From: Caldilineae bacterium
Lineage (GTDB): Bacteria; Chloroflexota; Anaerolineae; J102
Direction: 5' to 3'
Length of the DNA: 7,808 nt
NCBI GenBank assembly: GCA_011192085.1
Contig: DUEQ01000470.1
Location: forward strand, 1-7,808
The stretch's first letter is position 1. Each line of letters begins with the position of its first letter. The notes below the pieces were generated by a model. The model ran no database searches. It was given only the letters and a program-made list of their open reading frames with translations, and was not told the DNA's origin. Below, one piece after another: positions 1 to 5,896 of the stretch. Position numbers and translations under genes: made by a program.

Positions 1-1113
1 CGGCAGATCATCAACATCACCTGGAAAGAACTCATCCAGATCTGGCGCGACACTTTTCTCATCCTTTTCCTGGTGCTGGCCCCCACCATGCAGCTCGTCC
101 TCATTTCCCACAACACCGCCCGCGGGCTGCGCGACGTCTCCGTGGCTGTGTTGGACCTGGATCAGACCGCGATGAGTCGGGAGTTCATCGGTGAGCTCGA
201 TGCCACCAATGAATTGAACGTGCGCTTTTTCCCATCTTCCCACGAGGCGCTGCAACGCCTGCTGGATAACGGCGACGCCCAGGTGGGCATAGTCGCGCCC
301 AGGGGCTTTGCCCGGGAGTTCAACAGCCCTCTGGATGCGCCCGCCCAGATTCAGGCCATGGTGGATGGCACAAACATCCTCATCGGCAGCATGATCGAGC
401 CGGTCATCGCTGGCGTGTTGGGGCTTTTCATCCAACGCCATATGCAGATTCCGCAAGGGGTGGACCCAGGCGGCGTGGAGGTGGCCGCCAGCGCCCTGTT
501 CAACCCCACCTACAACATCCAATGGTTCATCATCCCCTCCACGGTGGCGTTCATCGTCTACCAGGTGGCCCTGGTGTTAGCCGCCACCAGCTTCGTGCGA
601 GAGAAGGAGATCGGCACCCTGGAGCAGTTGCTCATCACCCCCATTCGCCGCCTGGAGCTGATCATCGGCAAGGCGCTGGCCCCCATCGCGCTCAGCATCC
701 TCAATTTCATGCTCCTTCTGGCCGTCCAGACCTGGGGCTACGACATCCCCCTGCGCGGCCAACTGGGCGTGCTCATGATGGTAGCGCTGCTGGCCATCAT
801 CGCCATTGTGGGCGTAGGCACCCTCATCTCCCTGTTCACCCAAAACCAGCAGCAAGCTGTCCTCCTGGTCTTCCTCCTGGCCATCCTGGAAGTGACCATC
901 AGCGGCTACATGCTGCCCGTAGAGAACATGCCGCTGATCATGCGCGGGCTGGCGCAGATCTCGTCCCTGCAACATTTCATGACAGCCAGTCGCGCCATCA
1001 TCCTGCGCGGGGCCACCCTGGACATGATCCTGCCCCATGTGCTGGCGCTACTGGGCATCGCCCTGGGATCGGGAGGCATCGCCTGGCGCGCCTTCTCTCG
1101 ACAGATCGGATGA
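1..1113 (+). CDS. ABC-2 type transporter permease (YbhR/YbhS/YhhJ-like), 5' end cut by the window
   Basis: This is the membrane subunit of an ABC exporter in the cytoplasmic membrane. The frame is open from base 1 and 370 codons are visible. Family members are about 370-380 residues, so only a few N-terminal residues should be missing; the internal GTG at 73 and ATG at 88 lie inside the first membrane segment and are not credible starts. Visible residues about 16-37 form the first membrane helix. About 140 mostly soluble residues follow, expected outside the membrane as in YhhJ-type ABC-2 permeases. About five further hydrophobic segments lie between residue 175 and the end. After the second helix comes the typical cytoplasmic stretch EKEIGTLEQLL (positions 601-633), the conserved ExGTxExL element of ABC-2 permeases that faces the ATPase. 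The gene ends 7 bases before the first ATPase gene. Family assignment is secure; the substrate is unknown. Confidence 0.93.
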   Translation, partial: RQIINITWKELIQIWRDTFLILFLVLAPTMQLVLISHNTARGLRDVSVAVLDLDQTAMSREFIGELDATNELNVRFFPSSHEALQRLLDNGDAQVGIVAPRGFAREFNSPLDAPAQIQAMVDGTNILIGSMIEPVIAGVLGLFIQRHMQIPQGVDPGGVEVAASALFNPTYNIQWFIIPSTVAFIVYQVALVLAATSFVREKEIGTLEQLLITPIRRLELIIGKALAPIALSILNFMLLLAVQTWGYDIPLRGQLGVLMMVALLAIIAIVGVGTLISLFTQNQQQAVLLVFLLAILEVTISGYMLPVENMPLIMRGLAQISSLQHFMTASRAIILRGATLDMILPHVLALLGIALGSGGIAWRAFSRQIG

Positions 1114-1120
1114 AAAACGT

Positions 1121-2047
1121 ATGGAAGCCATCGTCACCCAGCATCTCCATCGTCGGTTCCGCAAGACCGTCGCCGTGCGCGACCTCTCCTTCCGCATCGA
1201 GCAGGGCGAGGTGTTCGGACTCATCGGGCCCGACGGCGCGGGCAAGACGACCACGCTGCGCATGTTGGCCGGGGTGCTGAACCCCACCTCGGGCCGGGCC
1301 GCCGTGTTGGGGGTGGATGTCACAAAGGATCCCGAAGCGTTGCGACAAAAAATCGGCTACATGCCCCAACACTTCAGCCTCTACGGCGACCTCTCCGTCC
1401 TGGAAAACCTGACCTTTTTCGCCGAAATCTACCGCGTGCCCTCGCGAGAGCGCAAGGAGCGCATCGCCCGGCTGCTGCACTTCGCGCAGTTGCGGGCCTT
1501 CGCAGACCGGCCCGCAGGCAAGCTGTCGGGCGGGATGAAGAAGAAGCTGGGACTGGCCTGCGCGCTGATCCACGCCCCTCAGCTCCTGTTGCTGGATGAG
1601 CCCACCAACGGCGTGGACCCGGTCAGTCGCCGGGAATTTTGGGACATCCTGGCCGAACTCCATCTCCAGGGCGTCACCATCCTCATCACCACGCCCTATA
1701 TGGATGAGGCGGAGCGTTGCAATCGCGTGGGCCTTATGTTCCGCGGAGAGATCATCCAGCAAGGGGAGCCGGAAGCCCTGCGCAGGCTGGCCCCGGGCGA
1801 GATGCTGGTCCTCTACACGACCGACCTGGCTCAGGCGGAACAAGTCCTGCCCGATTTTCCTGACTACCTCGAACATCAGGTGTATGGCGACCGCCTGCAC
1901 ATCTTCACGCCCGACGCGCAGGCCGCCAAGCCCCGGTTAGAGGCCTTTCTCAAAACCCGAGGCATTCCCATGCAATCCCTGTATCAGGATGAACCCCGCC
2001 TGGAGGAAGCATTCATCCACCTCATCCGTCATGCCCGTCTGGCATAA
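1121..2047 (+). CDS. ABC transporter ATP-binding protein, equivalent to the N-terminal half of YbhF/RbbA
   Basis: This 308-residue ATPase subunit of the exporter acts at the cytoplasmic face. Visible motifs are Walker A GPDGAGKTT (36-44), Q-loop Gln83, signature LSGGM (135-139), Walker B LLLLDEP with Asp159/Glu160, and the D-loop GVDP. The H-loop reads TTPYMDEAE, so the usual histidine is Pro192 (codon CCC at 1694-1696). The GPDG form of Walker A is, from memory, characteristic of the first nucleotide-binding domain of YbhF-type fused ATPases. About 100 C-terminal residues follow as an accessory domain. ATG 1121 is chosen because it gives the normal ABC N-terminus and matches the next ATPase residue for residue; an upstream in-frame start would run deep into the permease gene. 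Only a weak GGA lies about 10 bases upstream. The missing histidine suggests weak or no hydrolysis at its own ATP site. Family call secure, substrate unknown. Confidence 0.95.
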   Translation: MEAIVTQHLHRRFRKTVAVRDLSFRIEQGEVFGLIGPDGAGKTTTLRMLAGVLNPTSGRAAVLGVDVTKDPEALRQKIGYMPQHFSLYGDLSVLENLTFFAEIYRVPSRERKERIARLLHFAQLRAFADRPAGKLSGGMKKKLGLACALIHAPQLLLLDEPTNGVDPVSRREFWDILAELHLQGVTILITTPYMDEAERCNRVGLMFRGEIIQQGEPEALRRLAPGEMLVLYTTDLAQAEQVLPDFPDYLEHQVYGDRLHIFTPDAQAAKPRLEAFLKTRGIPMQSLYQDEPRLEEAFIHLIRHARLA

Positions 2048-2081
2048 GAATGAAGACCATGCCGCGGGTTTTGACGCTCAA

Positions 2082-2110
2082 ATCGCCGCCAGATCATCGC
2101 GGCGATCTGG
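2082..2110 (+). promoter_or_regulatory. Two mutually exclusive hairpins in the spacer between the ATPase genes
   Basis: Bases 2048-2160 separate the two ATPase genes if the second starts at 2161. Within this spacer ATCGCCGC (2082-2089) pairs perfectly with GCGGCGAT (2099-2106) across a 9-base loop. The overlapping arm CCAGATC (2089-2095) pairs perfectly with GATCTGG (2104-2110) across an 8-base loop. The arms share bases, so only one hairpin can form at a time. No U-run follows, so this is not a standard rho-independent terminator. A role in mRNA processing or in adjusting the ratio of the two ATPases is a guess. The stretch is also open in the frame of the second ATPase, so it could instead be coding. 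Confidence 0.35.
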
Positions 2111-2160
2111 ACGTCATGACAGATCGTTCTACGGACATGCTCCAGCCCCGCCCAATCACT

Positions 2161-3084
2161 ATGAACGCTGTCGTCGCTCGGGCTCTCACCAAGAAGTTTG
2201 GCGATTTCACTGCGGTGGACCACATCAGTTTCAAGGTCCGCCCAGGGGAGATCTTCGGCTTCCTCGGACCCAATGGCTCAGGTAAGACCACTACGATCCG
2301 CATGTTGTTGGGGCTCATCCGCCCCACCGAGGGCGAGGCCCAGGTGCTGGGGTTCGACATCGCCCGGGAGCCCCAGGCCATCGCGTCCCGCATCGGCTAC
2401 ATGAGCCAGAAGTTCAGCCTCTACCCCGACCTCACCGTGGATGAGAATCTAACCTTCTATGGCCGGGCGTATGGGCTGCGCGGGAGACGCCTGGCGCGGC
2501 GCAAGGAGGTGGTGCTGGAGATCATCGGCCTGAGTCAGCGACGGGATCGGATCACTGCCAATCTGGCGGGGGGCTGGCAGCAGCGCCTGGCCCTGGGCGC
2601 GGCCATCCTTCACCAGCCGGAGCTCCTATTCCTGGATGAGCCCACCGCGGGCGTGGACCCGGTCAGCCGTCGGGATTTCTGGCGCTTGCTCTATGAGCTG
2701 GCCGCCCGCAATACAACGATTTTCGTCACCACCCACTACATGGATGAAGCGGAGCAGTGCCACCGGCTGGCGTTCATCCACCAAGGCCAGATTATCGCCA
2801 TGGGCCCGCCCGGCCAGATCAAGCGGGAGCGTATGCAGGGGGATGTGGTGGAAATCCTCTGCGACCGCCCTCAGATCGCGATCCAGGCCCTGCGCCAGGC
2901 GGGCATTCCAGAAGTGGCTCTCTATGGACGGCGTATCCACGCCGCCGGGCCAGGACTGGAAGAGCGCTTAAGCGCCCTTGAAAGCCTGCTCAGACAGGCT
3001 GGGGCTGGACCCCAAACCCTCCGCATCATCCCCCCCTCGCTCGAAGATGTGTTCATCGCCAATGTCAAGAACAGTATTCAGTAA
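2161..3084 (+). CDS. ABC transporter ATP-binding protein, equivalent to the C-terminal half of YbhF/RbbA
   Basis: This is the second ATPase subunit of the exporter, 307 residues from ATG 2161. Motifs are Walker A GPNGSGKTT (36-44), Q-loop Gln83, Walker B LLFLDEP with Asp159/Glu160, and an intact H-loop His192 in TTHYMDEAE. The signature is LAGGW (135-139; bases 2563-2577) instead of LSGGQ, so the key serine is missing. The frame stays open upstream with ATGs at 2050, 2059, 2116 and 2137. The start at 2161 is preferred because it puts every motif at the same residue number as in the first ATPase, without a gap up to residue 192. ATG 2050, two bases after the previous stop, would add 37 residues with no family counterpart. 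No Shine-Dalgarno is visible before either start. The two ATPases probably form one asymmetric heterodimer. The 3' end overlaps the next gene by 23 bases. Confidence 0.94.
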   Translation: MNAVVARALTKKFGDFTAVDHISFKVRPGEIFGFLGPNGSGKTTTIRMLLGLIRPTEGEAQVLGFDIAREPQAIASRIGYMSQKFSLYPDLTVDENLTFYGRAYGLRGRRLARRKEVVLEIIGLSQRRDRITANLAGGWQQRLALGAAILHQPELLFLDEPTAGVDPVSRRDFWRLLYELAARNTTIFVTTHYMDEAEQCHRLAFIHQGQIIAMGPPGQIKRERMQGDVVEILCDRPQIAIQALRQAGIPEVALYGRRIHAAGPGLEERLSALESLLRQAGAGPQTLRIIPPSLEDVFIANVKNSIQ

Positions 3085-4411
3085 TCCCTATTCAGCAATC
3101 CGTATCCCCCTCCTCATCCTAACCCTGGTCCCCATCCTCCTCACCGGCTGTACGACGGTGCAGGGCGCGTCCGAACCCCAGGAGCGCCGGTTCACTGGCT
3201 TTCTGGAGAACGAGACCCTCGTCCTCGCCCCCGAGATCAGCGGCCGCATCCTCGCCATGGCTGTGGAGGAAGGGGATGAGGTCCAGGCGGGGGAGGAGCT
3301 CGCCCGGCTGGATGATAGCTACATCCGCCTGCAATTGGCCCAGGCCGAGGCCCAGGCGGCCCGAGCCGAGGCGGAGCTCGCCCAGCTGAAAGCCGCGGTG
3401 CGGCCCGAGGATGTGGCTGTGGCCGAAGCCCGGGTGCGGCAGGCCCAGGCCGCGCTGGACGCAGCTGACATCGCGCTTGCGGACGCCATCGAGCTGCGCG
3501 ACCATCCCCAGGAGCTGGAGGTGCAGATCGCACAGGCCCGGGCCGCGTTGAAGGAGGCCCAGGCCCACGCCCGCGCAGCGCAACATCAAGCCCGGGCCGC
3601 AGAGCTGGAGATGCAAATGTGGGGAGAAATCGCTCGCGACCTGGCCAACGGCGTCACCGTTACCCTGCCCGATGGCACAGTCGTCACCGTGGGCGCGCCC
3701 CCTGAGAAGAAACAGCAAGCCAACACCCAATGGAATCTCGCCAGCCAGAAGGCGTGGCAGGCCTGGTCGCAGGCCAAACAGGCGAAAAACGCCGCTGCCC
3801 AGGCCCAGGCCGCCTTGGACGACCTGCTCCGCCAGAAAGAGAACGGGCAGGAGGGGGAAGCCCAGATCGTGGCCGCAACCAACGCCCGGAATCAGGCCGC
3901 GGCCGCGCTGAAGCAGGCCCAAGCCGCTCTGGAGGCCGTGAAGGCTGGGCCCAGCCGGGAACAGATCGCGGCCGCGGAAGCTGTCGCAGCCCAGGCCCGA
4001 GCCGCCCGCGAGGCCCTGGCCACCGCCCTGGCCAAGGCCCGGATCCTCGCGCCCGCGGACGGCGTCATCCTGGAACGCTACTTCTCCCCGGGCGAAGTCA
4101 TCGCCTCCGGCCAGCAACTCCTCCGCCTCACGCGTCCGGGTCGGATGACCATCACCATTTACGCTCCCGCCAGTATGATCGACGACTTCCGCGTGGGCGA
4201 CATCCTACCTCTGAAAGTGGACAGCGCCCCGGGCCGGGAGTACGACGCCCGCATCCTCGCGATCTCCGACCAACCTGAATTCACCATGCGCCAATCCCAG
4301 AACATCGCGGAGCGGGCCGCAGTGGTCTACGCGGTCATCCTCCAGATCGAAAACCCCGACGACCTTCTCCGCCCCGGCCTTCCTGCTGACGTCATCCTCC
4401 GCACGCCTTGA
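3062..4411 (+). CDS. HlyD/YbhG-like membrane fusion (adaptor) lipoprotein of the ABC exporter
   Basis: A 449-residue adaptor predicted on the outer face of the cytoplasmic membrane. ATG 3062 gives a signal peptide with a hydrophobic core (residues 15-27) and a lipobox LTGC, so lipid attachment at Cys30 is likely. In-frame ATGs at 2978 and 3047 would only add hydrophilic residues before the signal. Residues about 54-85 form the first biotinyl/lipoyl-like half (EISGRI, EEGDEVQAGEELARLD). Residues about 86-326 are an Ala/Gln/Glu-rich helical coiled coil with short non-helical breaks near RDHP (146-149) and at 197-213. Residues about 327-357 are the second lipoyl half (ARILAPADGVI, SPGEVIASGQ). 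The rest is a beta-barrel domain ending RPGLPADVIL. The start overlaps the ATPase gene by 23 bases, suggesting translational coupling. It is a paralogue of the next gene. Family call secure; partner channel, if any, unknown. Confidence 0.92.
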   Translation: MSRTVFSNPYSAIRIPLLILTLVPILLTGCTTVQGASEPQERRFTGFLENETLVLAPEISGRILAMAVEEGDEVQAGEELARLDDSYIRLQLAQAEAQAARAEAELAQLKAAVRPEDVAVAEARVRQAQAALDAADIALADAIELRDHPQELEVQIAQARAALKEAQAHARAAQHQARAAELEMQMWGEIARDLANGVTVTLPDGTVVTVGAPPEKKQQANTQWNLASQKAWQAWSQAKQAKNAAAQAQAALDDLLRQKENGQEGEAQIVAATNARNQAAAALKQAQAALEAVKAGPSREQIAAAEAVAAQARAAREALATALAKARILAPADGVILERYFSPGEVIASGQQLLRLTRPGRMTITIYAPASMIDDFRVGDILPLKVDSAPGREYDARILAISDQPEFTMRQSQNIAERAAVVYAVILQIENPDDLLRPGLPADVILRTP

Positions 4412-4431
4412 TTCAACAACCAAATGATCAA

Positions 4432-5766
4432 ATGACCAAACGCATCCTCACCCCCATCCTTGCGCTGACGCTGGCGTCGGGCGTCCTCTTCATCGCCGCC
4501 CTGGCGCTCATCCCCCATCAGGTGAAGCACGCCTGGCAGGCCACGGGGCTGCCCCCACAGCCCCTGGCCCAAATCGAAAGCTGGTTGGGTCGGGTCGAGC
4601 TCGCGCCCACGGAGATCCGCCTCTATGGCACGCTGGAGGCCCGCACCATCCACGCCATGAGCGAGCTGAATGGCCGGGCAGTCGAAGTTCTGGTGGAGGA
4701 GGGTGATTGGGTGGAGGCGGGCCAGCCCCTCATCCGCCTGGACCCCACCGATGTGCAGGCTCAGATCGCGGCCGCGCAGGAGGCCGTGGCTGCCGCTCAA
4801 GCCGCCCGCGACGCCGTGGCCGCGCCCCCGGGACCGGAGATCAAAGAGGTCGCAAATAGCGCCGTGGCCCAGGCCCAAGCCGAGCTGGAAAACGCCCGGC
4901 GCACCCTCGACCACGCCCGTGAAGTCCGCGAGAATCCCCTCGCCCTCGACGCCCAGATCAACCAAACCGCGGCCCTCATCCCCGTGGCTCAGGCCCAGGT
5001 CGAAGCCGCGGAAGCCGCCATCAAACAGGCGGACGTCCTCATTCAGGACGCCAGCACCGACGGCTCCCGGGAGGGCAAATACAAAGTGCGCATGTTCCGT
5101 GCTCAGAAAGCCGCGGCCCAGGCCTCCCTTGATGCGGCCAAAGCTCGGCTCAATGGCCTTCATCAAACGCTATCCCTGTTGCAAAGGATGCGGGAGACGC
5201 CCTTGGCCCTGGATGCGCAGGTGCATCAGGCCGAGGCCGCTGTGGCCGTGGCCCAGGCCGCCTTGCAGACGGCCAAGGCGGCGCGCGCCGCCCAGATCGC
5301 GCCGCCCCAACCCGAGGCGGTAGCCGTGGCCGAAGCGGGAGTGCAGGAAGCCCAGGCCGCGCTGGCACTGGCCCGCTGGAGCCAGGAGCGCCTAACCATC
5401 CTCGCGCCCGCGTCGGGCCAGGTGCAAGAAAAGCCCATCCAAAAAGGGGAAACCGTGACGCCAGGCAAGGTCCTCATCACCCTGGCCGACACCCGCCAGA
5501 TGGAGGTTTGGGTCTATGTGGCCGCAGGGGACCTGCACCGCATCCATATGGGCGACACGCTGCCCGTCGAGGTGCTGGCCATGCCCGAGCAGCGTTTGCG
5601 GGCCCAGGTGTTCTACATCGCACCCGAGGCCCAATTCCGCCCCAGCAACGTGCTCAACTCGGACGATCGCGGCGACATGGTATTTCTGGTGAAGCTGCAT
5701 TTGGACAATGGGGATGGCCGACTCAAGCCAGGCATGCCTGCCGAGGTGATCTTATCGGGAGAGTGA
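4432..5766 (+). CDS. Second HlyD/YbhG-like membrane fusion protein, membrane-anchored
   Basis: A 444-residue adaptor paralogous to the preceding lipoprotein. ATG 4432 is preferred, leaving a 20-base AT-rich spacer; an in-frame TTG at 4408 overlapping the previous stop by 4 bases would add only eight polar residues. Residues about 5-27 are one hydrophobic helix without a lipobox cysteine, so it should stay in the membrane as an uncleaved anchor. The first lipoyl-like half is at about 63-103 (ELNGRAVEVLVEEGDWVEAG), the coiled coil at about 104-318, the second lipoyl half at about 320-352 (LTILAPASGQV, QKGETVTPGK), then a beta-barrel ending KPGMPAEVIL. The coiled coil carries two copies of a short motif, RENPLALDAQINQ (bases 4927-4965) and RETPLALDAQVHQ (5191-5229), 88 residues apart, suggesting an internal duplication of a helical segment. 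It probably works with the first adaptor in the same exporter. Confidence 0.92.
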   Translation: MTKRILTPILALTLASGVLFIAALALIPHQVKHAWQATGLPPQPLAQIESWLGRVELAPTEIRLYGTLEARTIHAMSELNGRAVEVLVEEGDWVEAGQPLIRLDPTDVQAQIAAAQEAVAAAQAARDAVAAPPGPEIKEVANSAVAQAQAELENARRTLDHAREVRENPLALDAQINQTAALIPVAQAQVEAAEAAIKQADVLIQDASTDGSREGKYKVRMFRAQKAAAQASLDAAKARLNGLHQTLSLLQRMRETPLALDAQVHQAEAAVAVAQAALQTAKAARAAQIAPPQPEAVAVAEAGVQEAQAALALARWSQERLTILAPASGQVQEKPIQKGETVTPGKVLITLADTRQMEVWVYVAAGDLHRIHMGDTLPVEVLAMPEQRLRAQVFYIAPEAQFRPSNVLNSDDRGDMVFLVKLHLDNGDGRLKPGMPAEVILSGE

Positions 5767-5808
5767 GAAAGCCTAGTCGCCATGAGACATGCCCAACGCG
5801 AAGCAGTT

Positions 5809-5838
5809 TTGGGGATATGGCCAGGACAATGCGATAAT
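5809..5838 (+). promoter_or_regulatory. Possible sigma70-type promoter for purH
   Basis: In the 130-base gap between the exporter operon and purH, TTGGGG (5809-5814) and GATAAT (5833-5838) are separated by 18 bases. The second box differs from TATAAT at one position, the first is a weaker match to TTGACA. Transcription would begin near 5845, leaving a leader of about 50 bases before ATG 5897. The gap is less GC-rich than the genes around it. This is by eye only, and the lineage's own promoter consensus is unknown. Confidence 0.3.
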
Positions 5839-5896
5839 GCACCGTATTCTCCGATACCATCCCGAAATCCACACCATCACATCACCTAACGTCATC

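Noticed and set aside
998..1900. Long minus-strand open frame (300 codons) opposite the first ATPase gene
   Set aside because: It lies opposite a gene with every ABC motif, its translation has no recognisable domain, and such frames are expected in GC-rich DNA with strong codon bias.
3330..4030. Repeated GCCCAGGCC-like units as a DNA repeat array
   Set aside because: They follow the reading frame and encode Ala-Gln-Ala of the coiled coil, with irregular spacing; this is codon bias in low-complexity protein, not a CRISPR or satellite.
3119..4117. Minus-strand open frame of 332 codons opposite adaptor 1
   Set aside because: A Gly/Leu/Gln-rich translation that mirrors the repetitive GCC/CAG codons of the coiled coil; no independent coding evidence.
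4327..5166. Minus-strand open frame of 279 codons opposite adaptors 1 and 2
   Set aside because: It spans the junction of two real genes on the other strand and is low-complexity shadow sequence.
5782..5889. 35-codon open frame from ATG 5782 in the gap before purH
   Set aside because: Ends seven bases before purH and could look like a leader peptide, but it covers the possible promoter, has no ribosome binding site and its sequence shows no family resemblance or attenuator-like hairpin.
5789..5896. Upstream in-frame ATGs (5789, 5837) as purH starts
   Set aside because: They add residues with no counterpart in PurH, whose N-terminus begins at the RALLSLSDK segment just after ATG 5897.
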